Positions 11,432 to 21,144 of a stretch of DNA of 64,000 nucleotides are shown one piece after another. The notes beneath the pieces are model-generated. The model was given only the letters and a program-made list of their open reading frames with translations. It did not search any database and was not told where the DNA came from. How positions within the stretch are numbered: position 1 is the first letter of the stretch; each line of letters starts with the position of its first letter. Origin of the DNA: Ascochyta rabiei (lineage: Eukaryota > Ascomycota > Dothideomycetes > Pleosporales > Didymellaceae); the NCBI RefSeq assembly GCF_004011695.2, contig NC_082417.1, positions 1,364,001 through 1,428,000 of the forward strand, given 5' to 3'. The position numbers and the translations under genes were made by a program.

Positions 11432-11595
11432 CTTGGAGCAATTTGATGAGGAATATTTCTTGGATAGTAGAGTCAAGACCAAACAACTGCTGTCAATCGA
11501 ATGCTGTTCATTCTGTCTCTCAATGACATGCTTGTGATATATAAATTATGTTATTGTTGTGCTTGTAGAGTAAAAGAAGAAGCTCTTAAAACAGT

Positions 11596-11603
11596 CGGAG
11601 TTT
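11596..11603 (-). promoter_or_regulatory. AAACTCCG motif copy 1
   Basis: Exact 8-mer on the minus strand, about 165 bp upstream of the unknown gene's start. Probable Zn2Cys6 regulator half-site, by recurrence in four cluster promoters. Confidence 0.5.
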
Positions 11604-11809
11604 AGTATTGAATAACCTTTCTGAGGCAGTGACCGGCCCCTTACAGACGCGCACTTCTGAGTAACAGAGTGGGGCGATTCACGGAGGACTTGTAATGTTG
11701 TTCATCCGACTCCGTCGCTCTTACCGCCTCCTGAGCCCTTGCAACAGCTAATCGGGCCGGTGAAATACCGGAATACCAAGCCCGATAACTAAATCTTCAC
11801 TACAGAAGG

Positions 11810-11817
11810 CGGAGTTT
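11810..11817 (-). promoter_or_regulatory. AAACTCCG motif copy 2
   Basis: Exact 8-mer on the minus strand, about 290 bp upstream of the DUF2306 gene start. Same inference as for the other copies. Confidence 0.5.
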
Positions 11818-12099
11818 TTGTTGTACCGGAGCCTTCGTCGAACAACCTACGTCACGATGGTCATAAAGTATACACTAAGAGGTTGTTCAAGGGGAGATGG
11901 ATTGTCCCTTTGCCGTACAGCACTGCAGACAATCAGATTCCTACAAAATCGACCAATTGCGCGCCTATATTGATGAACCTTACCAATTTTACCGCGCTTT
12001 TGCTTATACCGTACACATATCAGTGTACTTGCCTCGTTCTCCACAGCCCTTAATCGAAATCCATAGCCAACTCTCACGATTCGAACGTATTCTGGCATT

Positions 12100-13304
12100 A
12101 TGCCTATTAAATTCTACAACCACATTGGATTCAATAAAGGCTACAACTTTATACTATGGTTCATCTTCGGCGGCGCGATGATCGGCTGTGAGAAGTCATC
12201 TAATCAGTCCTGTCCACGAACCTTCGCTGACGATTCGAAATACAGTTGTGCTTGCCCGTGCTATGTATCTAGATTTCAACGGCCAGTATTGCCCCTCTGA
12301 GGCTCGCACAAATGGTAGCGGCGCAGCGCCTGGAGAGTGCTACTACTATAGGACCTTCCCGAGGTACAAGATTGGTATTCTACTGCATCTTGCGGGTATC
12401 TTGCCTGCCTCTGCCATTGCTGTGATACAGTTCACACCTTTTTTCCGCCAAAAATGGATTGTTGTGCATCGTATTGGCGGGTATGTAGCGATAGTGCTCT
12501 ACATCATAAGCTTGGCTGGGGTTTTGATGATTGCACGTCACGCACTTGGTGGATCTGTTGATGTGCAGGCCTGGTGCGGCTTCGTGGGGTTTGGTGTTCT
12601 TGCTTGTTTCGGATTGTCATGGTACAACATCAAGAGACTGCAGATTGAACAACACCGGGCGTGGATGCTTCGAGGATGGTTCTATGTGCGTGCGACACTT
12701 TCAGCCCCTCGAGCAGTCTCGCTAACATCTTGAACAGGCCGGCTCCATCATTACGTCAAGGTTGATTATGATTATTGCGGCGTTGATCACATCGAACCGA
12801 GGCGGCTACTATGCTGTCTGGACCTGCGCAAAGATTCTCTCGACATATCCCGATAGATCGGTCGAAACTCTAGTACAGGACTATCCATCTTGCGCATCAT
12901 GGGCTGATGGTAGTAATTCATCGCAGGTTGCCCCTGTTCCTGCAAGATTCGCTGGCGGCTCGTCGGCCACTGTTGGTGCGGCATTGAACATCAGCTTTGG
13001 GGCAGCCTTGTGGCTTGCTTTCAACCTACATGCGTTGGGAGTGGAAATCTACGTAAGTGAAGACGATCTCTCCACCAGAACGTCATGGCTAATAAGACAA
13101 CAGTTGGCTCTCACTCCGAGAGAGGCAGAACGACTAAGGAAGGTTAGCTATGCCCGACAATTAGAAGCAGGGATGCAAAACCCAGGATCTGCGGGCCTTA
13201 CTACGGATAGACTGGGTGATTCTGAGAGGTGGGTTGTCCCTAGAAGTAGAGCAAGCCAGGATTCTGTAGACGCTGCGCTGGTCCAGCAGACTAAGGCTAA
13301 GTAA
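12100..13304 (+). CDS. DUF2306-family integral membrane protein
   Basis: Proposed exons 12100-12187, 12246-12685, 12738-13052 and 13104-13304 (347 residues). The N-terminus MPIKFYNHIGFNKGYN leads into a first hydrophobic segment (FILWFIFGGAMIG). The first splice restores the run GFVLARAMYLDFNG. Further hydrophobic stretches follow, including ILLHLAGILPASAIAVIQF, VAIVLYIISLAGVLMIA and CGFVGFGVLACFGL. The hallmark of DUF2306 is visible as HRIGGYV and, later, QHRAWMLRGWFY joined across the second intron to AGSIITSRLIMII. About six membrane segments are expected. The biochemical role of the family is unknown, though members recur in fungal secondary-metabolite clusters. The last intron (13053-13103) is 51 bp with no in-frame stop, so an unspliced form would also be readable. 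Confidence 0.82.
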
Positions 13305-13766
13305 GATCCCAAAGCTGAACAACGTCTGTGTTGGGGACTGCGAATCGCGAGATCGTCAGTACAGTAGGAACAACGATTTCCAATAATTCTATGGTAGCTG
13401 AGAGATGGTGGACTTCTGTTTGCTTACGATCCGAAATCTCATACGCTCTACTAGTTATGCACAGCGTTTTCCTAGTGTGCATACGTTGGTGAAGCTAATC
13501 AAGTTTCGGGAACCTGAAATAACTTTGAAATAGATTTCAAGAAAACTATTGACGACTCAGGCTTTCTTGATAGTCTTTCGAGTTCTTCTAGGTCTCACGA
13601 ACATGTGCAACAACCGAACTAAAGCGCCGAAGTTGGGGAATTCCGAATAGGTAAGTGATACGCATTGTAAGGGCTCTCCCAAGTAGATCGGTGTAAAAAT
13701 TATGTTTTCAGCTATCTGGACACGCTCGCGCAAAGAGATGCTTCCATTGCAGAGTAAAAGTACACG
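13305..13766. other. Convergent intergenic spacer
   Basis: About 460 bp between the 3' ends of the DUF2306 and acyltransferase genes. No recognisable gene or motif. Presumably 3' UTRs and polyadenylation sites of both. Confidence 0.4.
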
Positions 13767-15137
13767 TCAATATTCCTCCTGAATTGCATATGTGCACCGT
13801 GCCCAGTCAGGGTCCTCCATCAGACCTTGCAACTCCATGTCTGGTAAGCAAACAAGAATAAGATAGTCGCCCGACTTCTCCTGCGGATAGATGTAGAAAG
13901 TATTCACAGTGAGTCCCAGATGAGGACGGCGTCCAAAATCCGACTTGCCTAGGATACCGTAGTCAAATCCATTAACCTTGGCGTTCATCATCGACGAATG
14001 TCCCACATCAGTCTGTAAGTTCATACCTCCAGAGTACAGCAATTGCGTCTTGTCATCAACAGAGGCAACAAAAGTGGCATAAGAGCGAGCAGAAAACTCG
14101 TTATTCACATCGTCGAGATCCTTGCGCAGACGAGTTGTAACAGTGGAGAGTGGTGCATGAACGAGTTCCTGAAATGTCATGCGAGATGGTGATATATAAA
14201 CCATCTGGCCCAGATATCCTGGAGAGACCCCAAGGACTGGTCGAGTATCGATGGCGCGATTGAATTTGGATACTGTCGTGGGAGCCAGTCCAGTTTTGAT
14301 TCGTACGGATGCCAACGATTTCCAAAAAAGAGCACAGATGGCATCGTTGGGCGAAATGAAGGGAACCTCCTCGTCATATCCGATGGGGTCTTCAGCAGCT
14401 TTTTTGACATCGGCGACTGCTTCCTTGCGGAAGAGAAAGTTCTGCCATCTTCCACCAGGTCGGGCGGGAACGAATTCGGGCTCTGGATCTGGTTTTAGGA
14501 GCCAGCTATGGTCGAGTAAAGGTTCGAAAGGATCCATCAGACGAATGACACCAGCCGGATCTTGGTTCGCGGCTGCGATAATATCCTCTGGAAACGGTTC
14601 CCCTCGAAGCGCAAACGAGAGTAGTGTGATGATGGTGAAGAGACCGGTTCCGTCGACAACATTGTGTTGATTTGTGTAAGTCAAAAGAAAGCCGCCCTTC
14701 ACGAATGTGACTTGGATCATCGCTGGTGGCGCAGGTCCAATGACATCAGTGTCGTATCTTTCAGGAAAACCAGGGTATGGACAGAGAACCTTCCCGTCTA
14801 GCATGTAAAAAGGTGCGTTTGCGGCGCACATATCAGCGTATGGTGGCAATAGATCGGTGGCATCTTTGATCTTGAGAAGGCCATGAGGAGGGACCCCGGG
14901 AGGCCATGGTTCAACACGTATTGTTCCTGAGGTTCCATTTGCTCCGACTGTATGGACAACTTGTCCGGTGAGCCACGGAATCGCGTTAAGGATCTTGCCG
15001 GTCGCGTCGCGGAGGGCAGAGATGACTATCTCTTGGGTGAGATCATCTCTCCAGGGAAAAAGAGCAACGCCATGGTTGTACGTTTTTAATTGAGGAAATT
15101 GTCCAAGAACATCGACGCCGCGAGGCAGACCTGACAT
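13767..15137 (-). CDS. BAHD-like O-acyltransferase (trichothecene 3-O-acetyltransferase-type)
   Basis: An intron-free frame of 456 residues starting at an ATG (MSGLPRGVDV). The catalytic HxxxD of the CoA-dependent acyltransferase superfamily is present as HNVVDGTG (His158, Asp162). A C-terminal structural motif appears as KSDFGRRP in place of the usual DFGWG, a variation seen in the fungal branch. Residues such as FPWRDDL and NAIPWLTGQ near the N-terminus are typical of fungal members. The enzyme would transfer an acyl group from CoA (or from a carrier protein) to a hydroxyl of the polyketide. Azaphilone clusters contain acyltransferases of this class that esterify the bicyclic core. It is divergent from the monooxygenase gene and shares a 483-bp promoter with one AAACTCCG motif. 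The exact acyl donor cannot be read from sequence. Confidence 0.88.
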   Translation of the reverse strand: MSGLPRGVDVLGQFPQLKTYNHGVALFPWRDDLTQEIVISALRDATGKILNAIPWLTGQVVHTVGANGTSGTIRVEPWPPGVPPHGLLKIKDATDLLPPYADMCAANAPFYMLDGKVLCPYPGFPERYDTDVIGPAPPAMIQVTFVKGGFLLTYTNQHNVVDGTGLFTIITLLSFALRGEPFPEDIIAAANQDPAGVIRLMDPFEPLLDHSWLLKPDPEPEFVPARPGGRWQNFLFRKEAVADVKKAAEDPIGYDEEVPFISPNDAICALFWKSLASVRIKTGLAPTTVSKFNRAIDTRPVLGVSPGYLGQMVYISPSRMTFQELVHAPLSTVTTRLRKDLDDVNNEFSARSYATFVASVDDKTQLLYSGGMNLQTDVGHSSMMNAKVNGFDYGILGKSDFGRRPHLGLTVNTFYIYPQEKSGDYLILVCLPDMELQGLMEDPDWARCTYAIQEEY

Positions 15138-15620
15138 GCTGAGTTGCGATGCTAAATGGTTGGGCTCAGCAAAATCAAGAAATCAAACTGTTTTGTGTTC
15201 CGTATTCCAGAGGAAATTGCAACTTTTATCGGTATCCAATAAGATCTGTCTTTGTCGGTCTCGGGGGTGTTTACAAACCCGCCGTAGAGAGAGTGTTTCG
15301 CTTTTGTTTTTGTGGTCATCTGTGGCTTCGAAGAAACTCCGAGCCCCGGACCTCATGCGGACTTACCCAAATAGCCACTGACACTTTTGTTGACTAGGTT
15401 CCACAAACTGGGCCTGAACAGATCGGCTAGTCTTTGACCGGACGTCTTTATATTGCCGAGGTCGGCTCACGCTTCGAATCCGGAGTATTTGATTCATTTG
15501 TCGCACGGGGCAACAAGCTCTTATGCACGAACGTAAGGAAAGGCAACTTCCTATGCTCTCATCACCACACGCTCATATCGAAGGTTTGATCACTACCAAA
15601 TCAGTATTCACAAACACAGA
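15138..15620. promoter_or_regulatory. Shared divergent promoter, acyltransferase / FAD monooxygenase
   Basis: A 483-bp head-to-head spacer with one exact AAACTCCG (15334-15341), followed closely by a CCCCGGA. Short frames inside it lack support. Confidence 0.6.
15334..15341 (+). promoter_or_regulatory. AAACTCCG motif copy 3
   Basis: Exact 8-mer in the acyltransferase/monooxygenase spacer, about 285 bp upstream of the monooxygenase ATG. Confidence 0.5.
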
Positions 15621-17089
15621 ATGGCACAGCCCGCAGCCGATACCGACATGCTCGAGAAATCCAATGATGGCCGTCTGCAGGTCGCCATCATTGGCGGGGG
15701 GATCATTGGACTGGCCCTTGCTACTGGCCTTCTCCAACGCAACATCGATTTCACGATCTACGAGAGAGCCAGTGCCTTTCGCGAGATCGGGGCTGGCATC
15801 GGATTCACCCCAAACGCTGAAAGAGCTATGAGATTGCTCAATCCCGCCATCCATGCCGCTTACCGAAAGGTTGCCGTGCAGAATGACGAAGATTACTTTT
15901 ACTACATGGACGGATACAACTACAGCAGCGAGAGATCAGAACATGAAGAAACCATGCTCAAGCTGTACTTGGGTGAACGAGGGTTCGAAGGGTGTCGAAG
16001 GTCTGATTTCATGAACGAAATGGTGAAATTAATTCCAGAGCGTGATGTGCAGCTCAACAAAGAGCTGATTTTTGCAACTGAGAGAGAAGATAGTGGACTC
16101 ATTCATCTGATGTTCAAGGACGGCTCAACTGCAACGGCTGACGTTGGTAAATGCTGCCAACTCTTTTGCGAGCCTAGTGCTGACAGCCGACAGTGATTGG
16201 TTGCGACGGTATTCATTCAAAGATGAGGGAACTGTTGCTTGGCCAAGACCATCCGTCCTGCACACCTTCCTATAGTCATAAATACGCCATCCGAAGTCTC
16301 GTTCCGATGGAAAAAGCCCGGGCCACCCTTGGAATATTCAAGACGTCGAATCGTGTCATGCATTGTGGTCCAAATGCTCACGTCCTGACATTCCCTGTAG
16401 CAAACAACACGCTACTGAATGTGGTTGCTTTCGTCACCGACCCACAAGACTGGACGGTACCAGATGGGAAATTTGTGGTTCCCGCTGCCAAATCAGAGGC
16501 TATAAAGGCATTCTCAGGATTCAGCCCAGTTGTCCAGGGCCTGATGAATCTACTGCCCGAGGACCTTGACAGATGGGGAGTTTTTGACACATATGAACGT
16601 CCTGTACCTTCCTATGCAAATGGTCGCCTTTGCCTTGCCGGAGACGCGGCCCATGCTTCGTCTCCTCACCACGGTGCCGGTGCGGGAAGTGGTATCGAAG
16701 ACTGTCTTACATTAACTACACTTCTGCAAACCGTGTCTGAGCGAAGCAAGCTTCGTAGACCTAATGCCCTTCGTGTCGCACTCCAAGTGTACAACGATGT
16801 GCGTTACGATCGCTCTCAGTGGATCATGGACACGAGCAGAGCTGTCGGCGAGATCTACGAATTTCAAGGCTCGAGTTGTGGCTCGGATCACGCTAAGATC
16901 GCTCGCGAGATTCATGATCGTTCGCACCAAATTTGGGATTATGACATCGATGCTATGGTCAATGATACAAAGAGGCGTTTCGAAAAAGCGATGAAGGAGA
17001 TCCCTCCTTCAGTGGTAATCGAATTAGGCTCTGAGCCTGACGACCAACCTGCTACTCCACATCCGTGGCTGGACGGAATACGTTTGTAA
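15621..17089 (+). CDS. FAD-dependent monooxygenase, salicylate-hydroxylase-like
   Basis: Exons 15621-16146 and 16194-17089, intron of 47 bp, phase consistent (ADV|VIGCDG). The product is about 472 residues if translation stops at the TAA at 17087-17089. The N-terminal FAD-binding Rossmann motif is VAIIGGGIIGLALATGL (about residues 22-38). Next come IGAGIGF, the second FAD motif VIGCDGIHS (DG motif), and GDAAHASSPHHGAGAGSGIED (about 325), which binds the flavin ribityl and pyrophosphate. This is group A flavoprotein monooxygenase architecture. Relatives (AzaH, AfoD, TropB, SorC) hydroxylate and dearomatise the NR-PKS aldehyde, starting pyran-ring closure in azaphilones. The C-terminus is odd. 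The last codons overlap a GTAAGT splice donor at 17086, and splicing it fuses this frame to the downstream MFS transporter. The divergent neighbour is the acyltransferase. Confidence 0.9.
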
Positions 17090-17191
17090 GTACAACGGAA
17101 ACATTTAGGATTGTAGTAAAAGAGCCGTTGAATGCTGTATCGTTTTCAAATTTCGCTTTTGTCTACGCTGACACTTTGTTCTAAACTGCAG
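17086..17191 (+). other. Intron joining the monooxygenase and MFS frames; contains the monooxygenase stop
   Basis: GTAAGT at 17086 and a CAG acceptor ending at 17191 give a 106-bp intron, about twice the local norm, with a CTGAC branch-like site near 17167. Spliced, the frame reads GIRL|WAFLISIT and runs on through the transporter. Unspliced, the TAA at 17087-17089 ends the monooxygenase. No ATG in the transporter frame follows the in-frame TGA at 17169-17171 before the transporter exon, so the transporter cannot start inside the intron. Confidence 0.65.
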
Positions 17192-18982
17192 GTGGGCCTT
17201 TCTCATATCAATAACGCTGGTATATTTCTTAATGATGTTGGATATGTCAATCCTATCCACAGTAGGTTTTGATTGTGCTGAATCGGAATCGATTTGTTCT
17301 AACTTCTTTACCAGGCTATTCCCTATATCACCGACGATTTCCAATCACTGCTCGATGTGGGCTGGTATGGATCTGCGTACCAGCTATGCGCGTGAGTTTC
17401 TCTCAAGTGAGAGTGGTAACCATCTAACACACAATCTAGTGCATCTTTCCAACCACTTACTGGAAAGATGTATGCTCGATTCAATTCAAAAGTGCTCTTT
17501 CTGGGTTTTTTCACGATCTTTAACATTGGTTCTGCGATCTGTGGCGCAGCACAGTCGTCAGCTATGCTGATTCTCGGACGATTTGTTGCGGGATTGGGTG
17601 GTGCCGGCCTCATGAATGGAGGTTTTACGATGATTCACGCGTCGATACCCCCGGCACGACGGCCTAGCATGCTTGGATACTTCATGGCATGTGAGTAACT
17701 AGTGCAAGGATTTTTTCGAAAGGACACTGACAGACCTAGTCGGCAATCTAGGCTCTGCTAGTGGACCTCTCATAGGAGGAGCCATCACAGACTTCGTATC
17801 CTGGCGTTGGTGTAAGTGTATACCATACCATCGTCCCTCAATCACTGACAGTCATCAGGCTTCTACATCAATCTTCCCGCCGGTGCTCTCGTTTTCGTTG
17901 CTCTTTTGTTTCTGGATATCCCTGAGCCACTTGTCAAACCTCACTGGAAGGAAGTTCTGAAACACCCCATGCAAGAATTTGACCTGATTGGGTTCGGATT
18001 ATTCGGCCCTGCTGCGATCATGCTTTTCCTTGTCCTAGACTTTGGCGGCAATCGCTTCCCTTGGGACAGTCCAGAAGTCATTGGCCTGTTCTGCGGAGCT
18101 GGCGCTATGTTTGCGATATTCTGCCTGTGGAACTACCGGAAGGGCGTCTCTGCTCTCATACCGGTCTCAATGCTGGGTAGGCGAGTTGTCTGGTCAAGCT
18201 GCGCGACAATTTTCATTATCTCTGGTACGGTGTTTGTCACCGCATATTACCTACCGCTATACTTTCAAGGTGTCAAGGCCGACACCCCATTTGAAAGCGG
18301 CTACAATTTCCTACCGACAATTCTGACGCAAGTCGTCTTTACTCTTCTCAGCGGAAGACTGGGTGCGCCTCTTCCCCATTCACAGAATGCATGTGACTGA
18401 CAACAGTATAGTTCAGAGATTTGGTTACTACCTACCTTTCATACTGCTCGGTGGAGCATTGAACTCCGTTGGCTCGGGTATGTTTACAACTCTGTCGACC
18501 TCAACTAGTACGGCAAAACTTGTGGGCTATCAATTGATCTCCGGAACTGGTAGAGGTCTTGCACTTCCAATGGTATGCAACATCTTTATTGTGTTGTCAG
18601 TTCTGACACTGATACATTTTAGCCAATGATTGCTTTGCAAAGCAACCTCCAGCCAACCGAGGTACCAATAGCACTAGCAACCTTCGTCTTCTCTCAACAG
18701 ATTGGTGGTGCCCTGATGACAGTTATTGCCCAAACTATATTTACGAATGAGCTTAGGAATAATCTGGAGAGTCTCATACCCACAGTCGAGTCGGCTCGGA
18801 TCATTGAAGCAGGGGTAACGCGCATGAGATCTCTTGTGAATTCAGGCGAGTTACCACTGCTTCTGAAATCCTACAGTAACAGCATAGCGACGACATTCTA
18901 TTTTGGTACTGGTATGTCGATCTTGGGTGTGTTCGCAAGTTGTTGGATGGGATGGAAGGATGTCAGACCAAAGACCTCTTAA
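17192..18982 (+). CDS. MFS efflux transporter (DHA14-like), in frame with the upstream monooxygenase
   Basis: Exons by eye: 17192-17261, 17315-17391, 17440-17690, 17740-17811, 17859-18362, 18412-18572, 18623-18982, all GT-AG with phases that join. The first membrane helix reads WAFLISITLVYFLMMLDMSIL and continues STAIPYITDDF. Then come DVGWYGSAYQLCA, LTGKMYARF, the motif-C-like run GNLGSASGPLIGGAITD, and SWRWCFYINLPAGAL, all typical of drug:H+ antiporters of the 14-helix family. The transporter portion is about 498 residues, so near full length. It likely exports the cluster product across the plasma membrane. The segment before helix 1 (PHPWLDGIRL), which in MFS relatives reads like YxxGxxLW, is encoded by the last monooxygenase exon. 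Either the two are one 970-residue fusion, or a separate transporter message starts at the in-frame ATG at 16991 inside that exon. Confidence 0.85.
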
Positions 18983-19374
18983 GCTCTTAATCTTGTACTA
19001 TACAAGGGAAGAATGCCAATAGCTCCAGAAAATGAAATCAGTGATATGTTCGGTCGAACGTCTTGATGGCAATGCTAGTATATTCAATTAGAAGAAAATA
19101 GAGACCGAAGTCTTAACTCTTATGTCTGATAGCCATTGGTTTAACTTTGCTTGGATTTCGTCCGGTCCCTTGCATCCAGATCAAGAGAGGAGAAAACCGT
19201 TGGTGTCATCGTTGTTGGAGTCTCCAAAGCATCTTACTAACCTTATCTTCGAAATCAAGTCACTGATTAGAACAGGTCCTTTGTGAGCGAGCAAGAACAG
19301 ACAACAGCATTTATTTCATGTCAAAACGCACAAGTGGTTATTACGGACCCTGCAATAGATTACATGTCCTTCTT
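18983..19374. other. Convergent intergenic spacer
   Basis: About 390 bp between the 3' ends of the transporter and the 2-oxoglutarate oxygenase. A short plus-strand frame from 19283 runs into the antisense of the oxygenase and is not supported as a gene. Confidence 0.4.
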
Positions 19375-20501
19375 CTATGCCGGTATCTCAATCTTCGTCA
19401 CATTCGTCGCTGTTGAACCCTTTTCGAGGAACTTGCTCCTCTCTTCACCTAGTGACCTTCTAAGCCTCATCATGAAATGTTCTCTAACGCCGAAGTGGTG
19501 ACCAGATCCATCGAGTGACTGTGTTTCCAGCTTCATGTTTCCATTTAAGAAAAACGGGGCGGAATAGCGGTGCTGCTCGCCGAAGTTGATGACACGATGC
19601 AAAGAACTACGATAATAACCAGCCGTCCACTTCTCAATCAGATCGCCGATATTCACAACGTAAGAGTCTGGTGTTACAGGAACGGGTACCCAGCTCTCAG
19701 TAGGCGGGTACCAGACCTCAAGGCCCTTTGTTCCCGGTTGCTGCAGAAGAAAGGTTATCCCACCAAAGTCTGTGTGCGCGCCAGCTGGTCTGCAGTTAGC
19801 CCAGATCAGCACCCAGGAGCAGCATGATGGTATTACCTCCGAGTTGCCGAGGGTCAGTGGATAGCTGAGGGGGGTAGTGTAGCAATCGCAAGTTGCCTGA
19901 TGGATTGATGAGAAACTCGTCAAAAACGTTTGGCTCACAGCCCCACTCTTGAGGAAGTCCTGAGGCCAAGATCCCCAAAACCTTTTCGGCGAGCTTAACC
20001 ATAGTGTCTCGGTAGTGCATAACAGGTGTTTGAAACTCGCCTGTTGTCAGAGACTTTGGCCACTGATTAGGACCTGTCAAAAAAGTGCCCGCATCAGGGT
20101 GGTCTGGTGGAATTTCAGCACCAACAACGAAGCCCTGCTGAAGTTCAGAGATACATCGAAGTAATTTTCAAGCTAACACTTACCTCTTTCATGTCGGGTA
20201 GAGTGCCTGGCTCCGAGGTCTGGCCTCTGTAAACTTCATACCCACGATTCGACGCTCCTAAGGCGTTCTCAATGAAAACAGACATCTTCTCCTCCTCGGG
20301 AAGATCAAAGAAACGCTGGGCACATTCAAGCGCAGTCTCTTGATCCTTCAGAGGAATGCCGTGACCAACGATAGTGAAAAAACCATAGGTTCTAGCGGCA
20401 TTGCATATGGCTGCAATGACTGCTTGTTTGCCTTGAGGTGTGGCATCTGCGGCTAGGTATGGAGCGAGGTCAATCGTAGGGATCGAGGCTTTAGTGGCCA
20501 T
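19375..20501 (-). CDS. 2-oxoglutarate/Fe(II)-dependent oxygenase (isopenicillin N synthase-like)
   Basis: Exons on the minus strand: 20501-20184, 20134-19837, 19784-19375, giving 341 residues. The introns are 49 and 52 bp, and the second carries a CTAAC branch site. The N-terminal DIOX_N part includes IPTIDLAPYL and TYGFFTIVGHGIP. The catalytic domain has the iron ligands His209 and Asp211 in GAGAHTDFGG and His268 in SSLHRVINFG. The 2-oxoglutarate-binding RxS is at HRYSAPFF (Arg278, Ser280). The splice producing GAGAHTDFG matches the family's usual sequence, which supports the intron choice. It probably hydroxylates, desaturates or rearranges the polyketide. Related enzymes include TropC (ring expansion in tropolones) and CitB (citrinin). 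The upstream open frame to 20558 has no ATG. It shares a divergent promoter with the ketoreductase gene. Confidence 0.88.
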
Positions 20502-21144
20502 CTTTTGTGTTGGAGTGAGACGGACAACGAGGGCGCTTCGGTGTACTGCAGATAACAATTCTGTGCCTTCTGCTTATAGACATTAGAAGCATGGTTGTTA
20601 AACTAGTTTACCTTGCAACAATGCCTGTAGGAAGGAGTCGAAGTCCCGCATTCTATGCAAAACATTTGCCGAAAGAAACTCCGCTTACAACAACAATAAC
20701 ACATCAGTATCAAGAGGCCGTTCGTTCAAGCCCCTAGCAAAAGTGGTTCCAATCCCACGCCCAGTCTAACATGCAAGTCGAACGGCATCCGATTGGTAAA
20801 CGCAGAATACCTTCAGTCACCAGAGCTAATGAATTATCCAGTCTCCGGCACGGGCTTCATAAAGATCCGGAAAAACTGTCGTAGCGCTTCTTTGTACCAA
20901 TAAGTCTGAAACCGCATAGGTCTAATCCAGAAGCTACTTTACTCCATCGGAGTATCGATAATTTTTTAGAGTGCATTGAGTCGTGATCAACGGTTTTAAT
21001 AGCACCGGGCTTTAGTTTCTCAATCGAAGAAAGACAAGGCGCAAACATCAGGCTGAAAGATTTCGTTGCCAGTCGAACATAACGAACATCTTCTTCGATC
21101 TCAGGTATTGTTGTATAGTTTGGATAACAGCAGCTGCCATCTCG
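20502..21144. promoter_or_regulatory. Shared divergent promoter, 2OG oxygenase / ketoreductase
   Basis: A 643-bp head-to-head spacer with one exact AAACTCCG at 20676-20683. No gene is supported in it. Confidence 0.6.
20676..20683 (+). promoter_or_regulatory. AAACTCCG motif copy 4
   Basis: Exact 8-mer in the oxygenase/ketoreductase spacer, about 175 bp upstream of the oxygenase start. Confidence 0.5.

Larger units (their letters stand above)
11432..12099. promoter_or_regulatory. Shared divergent promoter, unknown gene / DUF2306 gene
   Basis: A 668-bp head-to-head spacer. It contains two exact copies of the cluster 8-mer in CGGAGTTT orientation (11596-11603 and 11810-11817). Short open frames here have no recognisable product. 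It is the only cluster spacer with two exact copies. Confidence 0.6.

Noticed and set aside
11432..11482. Longer N-terminus for the unknown minus-strand gene
   Set aside because: The extension begins at a TTG; the ATG at 11431 is a better start.
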